Shown: piece by piece, positions 40,864 to 50,782 of the stretch
How the letters are laid out: each line of letters starts with the position of its first letter
How positions within the stretch are numbered: position 1 is the stretch's first letter
Source of the DNA: Nocardia sp. CDC159
GTDB lineage: Bacteria > Actinomycetota > Actinomycetes > Mycobacteriales > Mycobacteriaceae
Reading direction: 5' to 3'
Assembly (NCBI RefSeq): GCF_023740735.1
Contig: NZ_JAMRXH010000004.1
Coordinates: 434,001-498,000 of the forward strand
DNA length: 64,000 nt
Notes under the pieces: generated by a model
What the model was told of the DNA's origin: nothing
Database searches by the model: none
What the model saw: only the letters and a program-made list of their open reading frames with translations
Made by a program: the position numbers and the translations under genes

Positions 40864-41817
40864 GTGGCATGGATCGACACACCGCTGACCCTCGGGTCGA
40901 TCGTGACCTCATGGCGGTGGGATGCCGCGACGGTCGCGATCACCGCCGGGTTGGCGGTCGGATATTCGACGGCGCGGGCCCGGGGTGGGCGGGTCGCGGT
41001 ACCGGTCGGTCGGGCGGCCTCCTTTCTGGGACTGGGGCTGGGGGTGTGGCTGCTCAGCGGGGTCGGTGTGATCGGGGTGTACTCCGGCAGCCTGTTCTGG
41101 GTGCGTGCGTTGCAAACGCTGCTGCTGTTGTATGTGGTCCCGTTCGGCCTGGCCGCCGGGCGGCCGGTCACCGTGCTGCGCGCGGCGCTGGGGCCGGTCG
41201 GGCAGGCGCGGCTGGATCGGGCGCTCGCCTCGCCGGGGGCGCGGGCGCTGACCTATCCGCTGGTGCCCTCGGCTGCCGTCCTCACCGCACCCTGGCTGCT
41301 GTTCCTCACGCCTTGGTACGAACTGGTGCTGCGGCACGGGTCCATCGATGCGCTGACGCGAATCCTGCTGGTGGCCATCGGTTTTCTGTACTTCTACTCG
41401 CGGCTGCAGACCGATCCGGTGCCGCGGCGGTTCAATCAGTCGGTCTCGCTGCTGATCACGGTGTTCGAGTCGATGGCCGATGGGATCCTGGGGCTGGTGC
41501 TGTGGTTCGGCCCGCTGGTCGCGGTCGGGTACTACACCGAGGTCGGCCGGAGCTGGGGTCCAGATCTGCGGATGGATCAGACCATCGCGGCCGGGGTCAT
41601 CTGGGTGCTCGGTGATGTGCTGGGCCTGCCGTACCTGCTGGCGCTGATGCGGGCGTGGGCCTTCGACGAGCGGCGCAGGGCCGTGGAGGTGGATGCCGAA
41701 ATCGATGCGACCGAAAAGGATTCGGTGCGGCCGGAGGCGGCGGAGACGGAGCTACCGCAGGGGAGTGGCCTGTGGTGGGAGCATGATCCGCAGCTTCGGG
41801 CCCGGTTTCGGCGCTGA
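40864..41817 (+). CDS. caa3-type cytochrome oxidase assembly protein (CtaG-like)
   Basis: From the GTG at 40864, 317 residues with about seven membrane helices. The pattern (LFWVRALQTLLLLYVVPFGLAAGRPVTVLRAALGP, then LTPWYELVLRHG, FLYFYSRLQTDPVPRRF and ADGILGLVLWF) matches the caa3_CtaG family that helps insert copper into cytochrome oxidase. The C-terminus has an acidic linker and ends GSGLWWEHDPQLRARFRR. It follows the CDF exporter by 85 bases on the same strand, so they may share a transcript. The precise function is inferred from the family. Confidence 0.82.
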   Translation: MAWIDTPLTLGSIVTSWRWDAATVAITAGLAVGYSTARARGGRVAVPVGRAASFLGLGLGVWLLSGVGVIGVYSGSLFWVRALQTLLLLYVVPFGLAAGRPVTVLRAALGPVGQARLDRALASPGARALTYPLVPSAAVLTAPWLLFLTPWYELVLRHGSIDALTRILLVAIGFLYFYSRLQTDPVPRRFNQSVSLLITVFESMADGILGLVLWFGPLVAVGYYTEVGRSWGPDLRMDQTIAAGVIWVLGDVLGLPYLLALMRAWAFDERRRAVEVDAEIDATEKDSVRPEAAETELPQGSGLWWEHDPQLRARFRR

Positions 41818-41930
41818 TCGCCGATGTCGGCCACGGGCCGCCCGAACCTCGGTCCGGGCGGGCCTGCCGCGGCGACATCACACACACCCGATCGGCCGCG
41901 GGCACCGAAATGGGCACCGGCCGAGCGGGT

Positions 41931-42680
41931 TCAGATCTTGCGGATGACCGTGACGACCTTGCCCAGGATCTGGGCGTCATTACCCGGGATCGGTTCGAAC
42001 AGCGGGTTGTGCGGCAACAGCCAGACGTCCTTGCCGGTGCGCTTGAACGTCTTCACCGTCGCCTCGCCGTCGATCATGGCCGCGACGATATCGCCGTTGT
42101 CGGCCACATTCTGCTGTCGCACGACCACCCAGTCGCCGTCGCAGATGGCCGCATCGATCATCGATTGACCGACGACCTTGAGCAGGAACAGCGAACCCTC
42201 GCCGACCAATTCGCGCGGCAGCGGGAACACGTCCTCCACGGCCTGCTCGGCCAGGATCGGTCCACCGGCGGCGATACGGCCCAGCACCGGAACGTAGGTC
42301 GGGATCGGCTGATCGCCCGCGTCGGCGTCGGCGTCTACCGGGCGCAGGCTCGTCACCGGCGCGACCGCGCGCACCGCGGTCTCGTCCAGCCCGCGCACGT
42401 CCACCGCGCGCGGGCGGTTCGGATCGCGCCGCAGATAGCCCTTGCGTTCGAGGGCGCGCAGCTGATGGGCGACCGAGGAGGTCGACGTCAGGCCGACCGC
42501 GTCGCCGATCTCGCGGATGCTGGGCGGATAGCCGCGTTCGTTCACCGAGGTGCGGATGACCTCGAGCACCTTGCGCTGGCGGGCGGTGAGATCCGCTCCG
42601 GTGCCGGGTGATTCGGCGCTGTCGGATTCGGTGACAGGGTCGGCCAGGTCGTCGTGTCCGCCCACCGTTCGTTCGTTCAC
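41931..42680 (-). CDS. lexA: LexA repressor
   Basis: The GTG at 42680 has GGAGGA eight bases upstream. The 249-residue protein has an N-terminal winged helix ([44 protein letters not shown] near residue 32), the self-cleavage site IAAGGP with the Ala-Gly bond, the catalytic serine in [18 protein letters not shown] and the lysine in EATVKTFKR. RecA-stimulated self-cleavage inactivates it after DNA damage. SOS boxes lie upstream at 42807 and 42870-42900. Confidence 0.96.
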   Translation of the reverse strand: MNERTVGGHDDLADPVTESDSAESPGTGADLTARQRKVLEVIRTSVNERGYPPSIREIGDAVGLTSTSSVAHQLRALERKGYLRRDPNRPRAVDVRGLDETAVRAVAPVTSLRPVDADADAGDQPIPTYVPVLGRIAAGGPILAEQAVEDVFPLPRELVGEGSLFLLKVVGQSMIDAAICDGDWVVVRQQNVADNGDIVAAMIDGEATVKTFKRTGKDVWLLPHNPLFEPIPGNDAQILGKVVTVIRKI

Positions 42681-42806
42681 GGTCGCCGTCCTCCGTTCAT
42701 GGGGGTGCTCGATCCTCCTCGCGCCGCGCGGGCCGGGGCCAGCGGGGTGCTCATCTGTGTCTCACCGGATTGCGTGTCTCGAATGTAGTCCGCTCGGGAC
42801 CAGGTT

Positions 42807-42822
42807 TCAAACATCTGTTCGA
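42807..42822. promoter_or_regulatory. SOS box upstream of lexA
   Basis: TCAAACATCTGTTCGA differs from the actinobacterial LexA consensus TCGAAC-N4-GTTCGA at one position (A for G). It is 127 bases upstream of the lexA start codon, consistent with autoregulation. Confidence 0.65.
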
Positions 42823-42869
42823 CGCATGTCGCGCAAAGCCGTGACTTTGTCGGTGGCCCGTGGTAGAAA

Positions 42870-42900
42870 TCGAACACCAGTTCTTCGAACACATGATCGA
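42870..42900. promoter_or_regulatory. tandem SOS boxes upstream of chiZ-like gene
   Basis: TCGAACACATGATCGA (42885-42900) has one mismatch to TCGAAC-N4-GTTCGA, and directly before it TCGAACACCAGTTCTT (42870-42885) has two. The pair is 70-100 bases before the chiZ-like start codon. Confidence 0.65.
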
Positions 42901-42970
42901 AACAGCGATTCTCGGCTCACCGGATCAACCGCACACAGTTCCCGCCCACTTTCCTCTGGAGGTCTGTCCG

Positions 42971-43483
42971 ATGCGCACCCCGATCAGCGAATTCGTTTCC
43001 GCCGACGCCGATCTCGGCTTCGATTCGATCCCGCGTGCCCAGCGTGCGTCCGTCGTCGCCCTGCCGTGTGCCGTCCGCACCGACCGCCGTCCCCGCCGCA
43101 GCCGCCCGGCGGGTGCGGCGATCCGGTACGACCGCATGCGGCTGCGCGCGGTGGCGGGCGAGCGTGACCGTGGACCGCATCCCATGCAGCGCGTCGAGCG
43201 GGCCAGGGTGGGTTTCGCGACGCTGGCGGTGGCGGCCCTGCTGAGCGCGGTCGCGGTGTGCGGACTCGTCGGCGCGGCCCACTTGCGTTCGGCGGGTACG
43301 GGTTCGGGCTCTACCACGGTGGTGCAGGTCCAGGAGGGGGAATCCCTGTCCGAGGTGGCCGCACGCGTGGCTCCCGAGGCCCCCGTCCGCGATACGGTCC
43401 GCAAAATCGTCGAACTCAACGGCCTGCGCGGCGCCGAGGTGGCCACCGGCCGGACCCTGATCGTGCCGACCAGCGCGGATTAG
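42971..43483 (+). CDS. chiZ: ChiZ-like LysM cell-wall protein, SOS-controlled division inhibitor
   Basis: The ATG at 42971 (MRTPISEFVSADADLG) follows GGAGG. The 170-residue protein has a basic N-terminal cytosolic region (to residue ~80), one membrane helix (VGFATLAVAALLSAVAVCGLVGAA) and a C-terminal LysM-like domain (VVQVQEGESLSEVAARVAPEA to GRTLIVPT). It is divergent from lexA and upstream of nrdR, the same arrangement as Rv2720-Rv2719c-Rv2718c in Mycobacterium tuberculosis, where Rv2719c (ChiZ) is DNA-damage-induced and blocks division. SOS boxes in its promoter support the equivalence. Confidence 0.82.
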   Translation: MRTPISEFVSADADLGFDSIPRAQRASVVALPCAVRTDRRPRRSRPAGAAIRYDRMRLRAVAGERDRGPHPMQRVERARVGFATLAVAALLSAVAVCGLVGAAHLRSAGTGSGSTTVVQVQEGESLSEVAARVAPEAPVRDTVRKIVELNGLRGAEVATGRTLIVPTSAD

Positions 43484-43613
43484 CGCCGAATAGGGTCCAC
43501 GCGGTCACGCCGGGTGGCCGAATTTCTTGATCGCGGAGTGGAACTCGTTGCTACTGTGCTCGACACGTGACCCGGGCGACATTCGCCGCGATCGATCTCG
43601 AGGGCTTGGCAGC

Positions 43614-44870
43614 ATGACACCACCCACCGCACGCGCGCGTTCGGCGCGACTGTTCGCCGGAATCGCCGGGCTGCTGGCGTCTTTCATGGTCGCGCTCACG
43701 GCCGCGCCGGCCGTGCACGCCCAACCCGGCTACGCGGCCTATCTGGATCTGACGCCGGTCAACGGTGACGGTTCCCGCGGTGGCGGACTCAATCCCGCCC
43801 TGCCGCTGGATGTCGCGACCCTGCGCGCGGCGGTCGACCAGGTCCGGGCCGACGGTGTCGCGCCGCGTCGCTACGCCACGCTGCTGCACCAGTATTGGCT
43901 CGCCGTCGCGGCCGCCAATGCCGATATCGATCTGACCGACTGGGATCCCGCGCGCGGCGTGGCCGCCAATTCCCGCACCTTCACCCAGGTGTACGTCAAC
44001 TACCGGCGGCTGGCCACCACGCATCCCGAGTTCTACTGGGCGGGGCTGGCCGAGTTGGCGGGCGGCTCGTTCGCGTCCGGATTCTTCGATATGAACGACG
44101 TCGCCGCGGTCGTGAGCGTGCCGGGCGTCCATCAGCTGGGTAGTACGGTCGCCGATCTGCTCCGTCAGACCCCGGCCGCCCTGCTGGATCCGCTGCCCGC
44201 GGATCCGCGACTGCTCGCGACCGAGGGGGAGCGGCTCACCGCCGCGGATCTCGCGTGGTACCAGTCCCGGCTGATGGTCATGCAGCGGCACATCTTCCTC
44301 GACCAGGTCCCAATGCACGAGGCCTATGTGGCCGAGGGCCTGCCCGCGATCGAGGAGATGTTCCGGGCGGGGGTGCTCGACGAGAACGCGGTGGCGGCAT
44401 GGCGATCCATCGAATCGGGCACCGAGGCGGGCTTCGTCGACGCCCTGGTGCGCATGACCGACCGGGAGCAGAACCAGATCATCGCTGACCAGTGGGACGC
44501 CACCTCGTGGGGCCGCGGCGCGATCGGGCGGGTGCTGACCTATGTGAGCACGGTCGCCGGTAAACCGGCGGTGCCCGGCGTGCGGGCTCCCGGAGTCTTC
44601 GCGCCCATCAGCGTTGCCGCCGATGTCGACGGCCGCCGCCTCGCCCTGCGGATGCCACTGCCGAACTTCAACTGGGCCGACCGCGACAGTCGCTGGACCT
44701 ACATCACCGGCGACCTGCTGCCGCGCTATGTCGAACTGCAGTCGAACCGAGCGGCCGCCCAGGCCCTGCTCTCGGTGCCGTTCCCGGAGCAGCTCGCCCG
44801 GGGCCGACTGGTCGTCCGGCTGCCGGAACTCATCGCCGATCTGACCAGTCAGTGGCAGCTGACGGCCTGA
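43614..44870 (+). CDS. secreted hypothetical protein
   Basis: The ATG at 43614 ([21 protein letters not shown]) begins a signal peptide that ends at AVHAQ near residue 35. The mature ~380 residues show [32 protein letters not shown], then [42 protein letters not shown] near residue 125 and [16 protein letters not shown] near residue 360. No known domain is recognised and no transmembrane anchor is present after the signal peptide. It lies between the chiZ-like gene and nrdR on the same strand. Function unknown. Confidence 0.7.
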   Translation: MTPPTARARSARLFAGIAGLLASFMVALTAAPAVHAQPGYAAYLDLTPVNGDGSRGGGLNPALPLDVATLRAAVDQVRADGVAPRRYATLLHQYWLAVAAANADIDLTDWDPARGVAANSRTFTQVYVNYRRLATTHPEFYWAGLAELAGGSFASGFFDMNDVAAVVSVPGVHQLGSTVADLLRQTPAALLDPLPADPRLLATEGERLTAADLAWYQSRLMVMQRHIFLDQVPMHEAYVAEGLPAIEEMFRAGVLDENAVAAWRSIESGTEAGFVDALVRMTDREQNQIIADQWDATSWGRGAIGRVLTYVSTVAGKPAVPGVRAPGVFAPISVAADVDGRRLALRMPLPNFNWADRDSRWTYITGDLLPRYVELQSNRAAAQALLSVPFPEQLARGRLVVRLPELIADLTSQWQLTA

Positions 44871-44953
44871 ATCGGCCCGCGTCCGTGCGTCCGGCCCGAC
44901 CGGCCGGTCGGCAGTTCCATCGGGCGCGAGGGTATCCTCGACGGTGCTATGGA

Positions 44954-44981
44954 CGTATAACACGTGCTCGCGCGTTATACG
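44954..44981. promoter_or_regulatory. palindromic site upstream of nrdR
   Basis: CGTATAAC (44954-44961) and GTTATACG (44974-44981) are perfect inverted repeats separated by 12 bases, 48-75 bases before the nrdR start codon. It may be an operator for nrdR. It does not closely match the NrdR box, so the binding protein is uncertain. Confidence 0.5.
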
Positions 44982-45028
44982 CTTGTGCCGGGAAGAGCCC
45001 TGTACACCCGTTCGCCGAAGGATCTCGG

Positions 45029-45505
45029 ATGCATTGCCCGTTCTGTCGTCACCCGGATTCGCGTGTGGTCGACTCGCGTGAGGCCGAGGAAGGTACGGCC
45101 ATCAGGCGCCGCCGCGCCTGCCCGCAATGTGGGCGACGCTTCTCCACCGTCGAGACCGCGATCCTGTCGGTGGTCAAGCGTAGCGGCGTCACCGAGCCGT
45201 TCAGCCGCGAGAAGGTGATTCGCGGCGTGCGTCGCGCCTGCCAGGGCCGCGAAGTCGACGACGACGCCCTGAACCTGCTCGCCCAGCAGGTCGAGGATGC
45301 GGTGCGAGCCAAGGGTTCCCCGGAGATCCCCAGCCACGAGGTCGGCCTGGCCATCCTCGGCCCCCTGCGCGACCTCGACGAGGTCGCCTACCTACGCTTC
45401 GCCTCGGTATACCGCTCGTTCAGCTCGGCGGAGGACTTCGAACACGAAATCGCCGAATTGCGCCGCCACCGCGCCGAACACGCGGTCGGCGCCAACGTCG
45501 ACTGA
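45029..45505 (+). CDS. nrdR: NrdR, ribonucleotide reductase repressor
   Basis: The ATG at 45029, with AAGGA upstream, begins [17 protein letters not shown], the four-Cys zinc ribbon completed by [10 protein letters not shown], and continues with the ATP-cone ([24 protein letters not shown] to [11 protein letters not shown]), 158 residues in all. NrdR senses ATP/dATP and represses ribonucleotide reductase genes. Its place next to lexA/chiZ is conserved in mycobacteria and nocardiae. Confidence 0.97.
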   Translation: MHCPFCRHPDSRVVDSREAEEGTAIRRRRACPQCGRRFSTVETAILSVVKRSGVTEPFSREKVIRGVRRACQGREVDDDALNLLAQQVEDAVRAKGSPEIPSHEVGLAILGPLRDLDEVAYLRFASVYRSFSSAEDFEHEIAELRRHRAEHAVGANVD

Positions 45506-45811
45506 CCGAACCCCCACAGCGGCAACACCTTCGGCCCACGCTACCCATAGACGGCGCAGGCCACCCACCCTCGACACCACGCGGACTCATCCGGCTCCCG
45601 CGGTCGGTGTGAGCAAGATGCGTCGTACCCGCCCGCGGCCGGTCGTTCGCGCTCGCGGGCGGCGCTGGGTGCATGGCGGAGATCCGCTGTCCGCGCTGGT
45701 TGTTCACGCTCGGTGGCCTGTCCGAATCCGCTGGCCCGGGCCGGGTGCTTGCGGTTGGTGCTGGCCGAAACTCGGTGGCGGGGGCGGATTGTGCGTGCTT
45801 GACTGCCGCGC
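45506..45811. other. gap: no gene seen
   Basis: 306 bases between nrdR and the methyltransferase gene. Frames on both strands are Arg/Pro-rich without ribosome sites or family similarity. The sequence contains mildly repetitive CG-rich words (TTCGCGCTCGCGGGCGGCG) but no clear inverted repeat. Confidence 0.4.
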
Positions 45812-46570
45812 ATGGAGTGGGTGCGGGAGTTCTATTCGACGACCGGGGTGTGGTGGGGTAAGGCGGATGCGCGGGTGGGCGAGCGCGATCTGCGGCGGGT
45901 GCGGTTGCTGCGGGAGCAGGGGGTGGCGGCGGGGCGGGTGCTGGAGTTGGGGTCGGGTTACGGCACGACCGCGGTGGCTGCCGCCCGCGCGGGGTATGCG
46001 GTGACCGCCGTCGAAATCAGTGATCGTGCGGATTTCACCGAGGAATTGGCGCGGGATCTGGATTCGGGTGCGCTCACCGTGCACAAGGGCGACTTCTACG
46101 ACATCGAATTCGACCGCCGATTCGACGCCGTCTGCTACTGGAACGGCTTCGGCATCGGCTCGGACGCCGACCAGCGCCGCCTGCTGGAGCGGATCGCCGC
46201 CTGGTTGGAGCCGGGCGCGGTCGCACTCGTCGACGTGTTCAACCCCTTCGTCTGGGCGGGCTGGGACGGCGACGAGGAGCATCTGCTCCCGGATCCCGCC
46301 GCGGGCTACGACCGCGAACTGCGCCAGCGCATCAGCTTCGACCCGATCGCCTGCACCGCGACCGACACCTGGTGGGAACCCGCCGCACCCGAGCGCGTCT
46401 TCCGCCAGACGCTGCGCTGCTACACCCCCGCCGATCTCACGCTACTGCTCGACGGTACCGGCCTGTCGCTGACCGGAATCGTCGTCGGCGAGGCCGCGTC
46501 GGACGTCGCAGCGGCCGCGCTGCTGCGCCGGGAGTTCGAATACCTCGCGATCCTGCACCGCACGCCGTAG
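45812..46570 (+). CDS. class I SAM-dependent methyltransferase
   Basis: A 252-residue protein opening MEWVREFYSTTGVWWGKADAR, with motif I VLELGSGYGTTAVAAARAG near residue 43, acidic motif II AVEISDRADF, DFYDIEFDRRFDAVCYWNGFGIG and a loop with W-W-E-P-A-A-P-E-R-V-F. It is a complete methyltransferase domain with a C-terminal extension (CYTPADLTLLLDGTGLSLTGI), as in small-molecule or lipid methyltransferases. Substrate unknown. It converges on hrpA with 9 bases between stops. Confidence 0.8.
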   Translation: MEWVREFYSTTGVWWGKADARVGERDLRRVRLLREQGVAAGRVLELGSGYGTTAVAAARAGYAVTAVEISDRADFTEELARDLDSGALTVHKGDFYDIEFDRRFDAVCYWNGFGIGSDADQRRLLERIAAWLEPGAVALVDVFNPFVWAGWDGDEEHLLPDPAAGYDRELRQRISFDPIACTATDTWWEPAAPERVFRQTLRCYTPADLTLLLDGTGLSLTGIVVGEAASDVAAAALLRREFEYLAILHRTP

Positions 46571-46579
46571 CCGAAGCGG

Positions 46580-49500
46580 TTACCGCGCACCGCTTTTGAC
46601 GGGCGTGGCGCGCACCGCCGCGATCGCCTTCTCGATGCGCTTGGCCGACACCGGATACGGCGTGCCGAGCTGCTGGGCGAACAGGCTCACGCGCAATTCC
46701 TCGATCATCCACCAGATCTCGGTGACATCGGGTGCGGCGCGGCGCGGCTCCGGCAGCCCGTCGAGCAGTCGCTGATAGGCGGCGTGCGCGCGATCGAGCT
46801 CGGCCATGCCCTGCCGATCGCGATTGGCCGAGCCCGGCAGTGCCCGCAGGCGCAGCGTCGCGGCCTGCAGATAGCGCGGCAGTTCACGCAGCCGGGCGCT
46901 GCCGAACTCGGCGACGAAGCCGGGGAATACCAGCTCGTCGAGCTGATGGCGGACGTCGTCGGCGATATCGCGATCGGTGGTCTCGGCCAGGGCGGCCCGT
47001 ACCCGATGCGCCTCGGCCAGCACCGGCACCACCAGGCGCACGATCCGGGCCACCGTGTCACCGAAGCGCGGGCGAATGCGTTCGAGCAGCGACCGGAACT
47101 GCTCCGGGCCGCGCACCGGGCCGCCGTTGGCCGCGATCAGTTCGTCGGCGGCGCAGGCGCGGCAGTCGTCGATCAACGCCTCCAGCGAACCGTACGGATT
47201 CTGGCTCAGCGCAAGGCGATCGGTGGGCGACAACCCCGCCGTCGCCGCCCGCACCGAGGCGGGCAGTTCGTTCAGTACCAGCGCTCGGGTGCCCGCGCGC
47301 ATGGCGGCGGCCTGTTCGGCGGGGGAGGACAGCACCCGCACCGCGACACCCTCCCCCTCGGGAACCAGCGCGGGATAGCCGGTGATGGTCTGCCCGCCGA
47401 CCTGGCGGCGCACCGTCGGCTCCAGCGTGCCCAGCGATTCGGAGGTCCACACCGTCGCGGGGGCGCGCTCGGCGGCCTTGGTGGCGCGTGCGACCGACTT
47501 CGAAACCTGTTCGGCCAGGCGGTTTTTCAGCGCGGGAAGGTTCTTGTCGCGGTCGACGATCGTGCCGTCGGGGGCGGTGGCCGCGAAGGTCATGCGCAGA
47601 TGATCGGGCAGCGCCGCGGGCTCGAGATCGTTCGGGCCGATGGTGACCGAACCCAGCCGGGACAGCTCGCGCGCCAGCCCCACCCGCAGCGGCTCGGCGC
47701 GCGGGGTGAGCCGGGCCAGCGCCGCGCGGGCGAAGTCGGGGGCCGGAACCACGGTGCGGCGCAACTGCTTCGGCAGCGTCTTGATCAGCGCCGCGGTGAG
47801 CTCCTCGCGCATACCCGGCACCAGCCAGTCGAAGCCGACCGGCCGGACGTGCGCCAGCTGCGCGATCGGAATGTGCACGGTGACACCGTCGTCGGCCTGA
47901 CCGGGCTCGAACTGATAGGTCAGGGCCAGGGTGAGCTCGCCCTGGCGCCACTGATCCGGAAAGGCCGTCGGATCCAGCAGCGCGGCATCGGAGTTGACCA
48001 CCGTGGCGGTCGAGAAGTCCAGCAGCGCCGGATCTTTGCGCTGCGCCTTGCGCCACCAGCTGTCGAAGTGGCGGACCGAGACCACATCGGCCGGAATGCG
48101 CCGATCGTAGAACTCGAACAGCACCTGATCGTCGACGAGGATGTCGCGGCGGCGCGCCCGATTCTCCAGATCGGCCACGTCGTCGATCAATTCGCGATTG
48201 CGATGGAAGAACTCGTGACGGGTCTGCCACTCGCCCTGCACCAGGGCGTGCCGGATGAACAGCTCGCGCGACAGCTGCGGGTCGATGCGGCCGAAGTCGA
48301 CGCGGCGCTGGGTGACCAGCGGAATGCCGTAGAGCGTGACCCGCTCGTAGGCCATCGCCGCGCCCCGGCGCGCGGACCAGTGCGGTTCGGAGTAGGTGCG
48401 TTTGACCAGTTCCCCGGCCAGCCGCTCGGCCCACTCCGGCTCGATGCGGGCGGCCATGCGGCCCCACAGCCGGGAGGTCTCCACCAGTTCGGCGGCCATC
48501 ACCCAGCGCGGCGGCTTCTTGGCCAGCGACGAGCCGGGGAAGATCATGAACTTCGCATTGCGGGCCCCGAGGAACTCCCGACTCTCGGCCTCGCGCACGC
48601 CGATATGCGACAGCATGCCCGCCAGCAGCGACTGGTGAATCGCGGTGCCGTCCCAGGGCAGGGCGTCGGAATCCTCTGGCATCGCCGCGACCTGTCCGTC
48701 GCTCGACCATCCCAGCCCCTTGGTGATCGTGCGCAGCTGCCCGTGCAGGTCCTGCCACTCCCGAGTGCGCAGATAGTGTAGGAACTCGTCCCGACACTTC
48801 CGCCGGAACTGGTTGGACGACAGGGACTTCCGCTGCGCGCGCAGATAATCCCAGAGCCGCAGATACGCCAGGAAGTCCGACCCTTCGACCGTGAATCGGG
48901 CATGTTTGGCATCGGCCGCCTGCTGGAATTCGGCGGGGCGTTCCCGCACATCCTGGATCGACAGTGCCGCCACAATGACCAGCACCTCGGGCAGACAGCC
49001 ATTCTTGTTGGCCTCCACCAGCATTCGCGCCATCCGGGGATCGACCGGAATCTGTGCCATCTCTCGGCCCACGGGGGTGAGCACCAGATCGCCGACCATC
49101 GCATCGTGGCGCCGCCGCGAATGTCCGCCCCCGCGTGGGCCTTCGGCGTCGCCGTCCTCGTCGCGGCCCGCCTCGGGGGCCGCCGGATTGGCATTCTGCT
49201 GCGTCGCGGCAGGTTTCGGTGTGGCCTTGCGGGCAAGCGCGCCCAGTTCCTCCAGCAGCCCGATGCCGTCGCGGATCGCGCGCCGGTCCGGGGGCTCGAC
49301 GAAGGGGAAGTTCTCGATATCGCCCAGGCCGAGCGCGGTCATCTGGAGGATGACCGCGGCGAGGTTGGTGCGCAGGATCTCCGGTTCGGTGAAGGCGGGT
49401 CGGGCCTCGAAATCGTCCTCGGAGTAGAGCCGGATGCAGATGCCGTCGGCGACGCGGCCGCAACGCCCGGCGCGCTGGCGGGCCGAGGCCTGCGAGATGG

Positions 49501-50689
49501 GCTCGATCGGCAGGCGCTGGACCTTGGTGCGCATGGAATAGCGGGAGATGCGGGCGGTGCCCGGATCCACGACGTAGCGGATGCCGGGGACGGTCAGCGA
49601 GGTCTCGGCGACATTGGTGGCCAGCACGACTCTGCGGCCGGTGTGTGGCTCGAAGACCCGGTGCTGCTCGGCCGTGGACAGCCGCGCGTACAGCGGCAGG
49701 ATCTCGGTGCGCGGCAGCTTCAAATCCCGCAGCGCGTCGGCGGCGTCGCGGATCTCGCGTTCGCCGGAGAGGAAGACCAGGACGTCGCCGTCGCCCTCGG
49801 CGAGCAGTTCGGTGACCGCGTCGCCGATGGCGTCGACCGGATCCCGGTCCACCACGCGGGGATCGGCGTCCTCGTCGTCCTCGCCGTCACCGGCCGGGGC
49901 CGGAAGTTCCAGGGCCAGTGGGCGATAGCGGATCTCCACCGGATACGAGCGGCCCGACACCTCGACGATCGGTGCGGGCGCGCCGGTTTCGTCGGCGAAA
50001 TGCCGGGCGAACAGTTCCGGATCGATGGTCGCGGAGGTGATGATCACCTTGAGATCCGGGCGCCGGGGCAGCAGCTGCTTCAGATAGCCGAGCAGGAAGT
50101 CGATATTGAGGCTGCGCTCGTGTGCCTCGTCGATGATGATCGTGTCGTAGCGGCGCAGCAACCGGTCACGCTGGATCTCCGCGAGCAGGATGCCGTCGGT
50201 CATGAGTTTGATCAGGGTGCGCTCGGACGCCTGATCGGTGAAGCGGACGGTGTAGCCGACCACGTCGCCGAGTTCGGTGCCCAGCTCCTCGGCGATGCGC
50301 TCGGCGACCGTGCGCGCGGCCAGGCGGCGCGGCTGGGTGTGGCCGATGGTGCCGCGGATGCCGCGCCCCAGCTCGAGGCAGATCTTCGGGATCTGGGTCG
50401 TCTTGCCCGAGCCGGTCTCGCCCGCGATGACCACCACCTGATGAGCGGCGATGGCCGCGGCGATATCGTCGCGGCGCGCGGAGACGGGCAGTTGTTCCGG
50501 ATAGCCGATCTGCGGTACGGCCGCGCGGCGCGCCTGGACGCGCTCCTCGGCGGCCACGATCTCGGACTCGAGGTCGGCGATGTCGCCGCGGGTCCGATCG
50601 AGCCGGCGGCGCAGGCGATATTCGTCGCGGATCGTGAGATCGGCCAGGCGGGTGCGCAGCGCGCGAGATGTGGCGGCGGTCCTGGTCAT
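46580..50689 (-). CDS. hrpA: ATP-dependent RNA helicase HrpA
   Basis: Starting at MTRTAATSRALRTRL (ATG 50689), this 1369-residue DEAH helicase shows Walker A IAGETGSGKTTQIPK near residue 90, DEAH in TIIIDEAHERSLNIDF near 185, SAT, NVAETSLTVPGIRYVVDPG and QRAGRCGRVADG near residue 400, then the winged helix and ratchet domains and the long C-terminal DUF3418 region. It is the usual length for HrpA. Bacterial HrpA works on stalled or mRNA-bound ribosomes and other RNA-protein complexes. The frame upstream of this ATG is open but unrelated in sequence. Confidence 0.95.
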   Translation of the reverse strand: MTRTAATSRALRTRLADLTIRDEYRLRRRLDRTRGDIADLESEIVAAEERVQARRAAVPQIGYPEQLPVSARRDDIAAAIAAHQVVVIAGETGSGKTTQIPKICLELGRGIRGTIGHTQPRRLAARTVAERIAEELGTELGDVVGYTVRFTDQASERTLIKLMTDGILLAEIQRDRLLRRYDTIIIDEAHERSLNIDFLLGYLKQLLPRRPDLKVIITSATIDPELFARHFADETGAPAPIVEVSGRSYPVEIRYRPLALELPAPAGDGEDDEDADPRVVDRDPVDAIGDAVTELLAEGDGDVLVFLSGEREIRDAADALRDLKLPRTEILPLYARLSTAEQHRVFEPHTGRRVVLATNVAETSLTVPGIRYVVDPGTARISRYSMRTKVQRLPIEPISQASARQRAGRCGRVADGICIRLYSEDDFEARPAFTEPEILRTNLAAVILQMTALGLGDIENFPFVEPPDRRAIRDGIGLLEELGALARKATPKPAATQQNANPAAPEAGRDEDGDAEGPRGGGHSRRRHDAMVGDLVLTPVGREMAQIPVDPRMARMLVEANKNGCLPEVLVIVAALSIQDVRERPAEFQQAADAKHARFTVEGSDFLAYLRLWDYLRAQRKSLSSNQFRRKCRDEFLHYLRTREWQDLHGQLRTITKGLGWSSDGQVAAMPEDSDALPWDGTAIHQSLLAGMLSHIGVREAESREFLGARNAKFMIFPGSSLAKKPPRWVMAAELVETSRLWGRMAARIEPEWAERLAGELVKRTYSEPHWSARRGAAMAYERVTLYGIPLVTQRRVDFGRIDPQLSRELFIRHALVQGEWQTRHEFFHRNRELIDDVADLENRARRRDILVDDQVLFEFYDRRIPADVVSVRHFDSWWRKAQRKDPALLDFSTATVVNSDAALLDPTAFPDQWRQGELTLALTYQFEPGQADDGVTVHIPIAQLAHVRPVGFDWLVPGMREELTAALIKTLPKQLRRTVVPAPDFARAALARLTPRAEPLRVGLARELSRLGSVTIGPNDLEPAALPDHLRMTFAATAPDGTIVDRDKNLPALKNRLAEQVSKSVARATKAAERAPATVWTSESLGTLEPTVRRQVGGQTITGYPALVPEGEGVAVRVLSSPAEQAAAMRAGTRALVLNELPASVRAATAGLSPTDRLALSQNPYGSLEALIDDCRACAADELIAANGGPVRGPEQFRSLLERIRPRFGDTVARIVRLVVPVLAEAHRVRAALAETTDRDIADDVRHQLDELVFPGFVAEFGSARLRELPRYLQAATLRLRALPGSANRDRQGMAELDRAHAAYQRLLDGLPEPRRAAPDVTEIWWMIEELRVSLFAQQLGTPYPVSAKRIEKAIAAVRATPVKSGAR

Positions 50690-50782
50690 TGCACGGACCA
50701 GCGTAGCGAAACCACGACGACGCGGCGCACACCCCTGCTGATCTTGCTCCAAAGCGCCTGTCCGGTATGTCACCATCGAGAC

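Noticed and set aside
44954..44981. NrdR box
   Set aside because: The AT-rich arms are 12 bases apart and lack the ACAC-A/T-rich box pairs seen for NrdR, so only a generic operator is claimed.
46784..49463. Very long open frames opposite or out of frame to hrpA, including 665- and 801-codon frames
   Set aside because: They are by-products of high GC third positions in hrpA. The proteins are Arg/Ala/Gly-rich and have no family motifs, while the hrpA frame has all helicase motifs.
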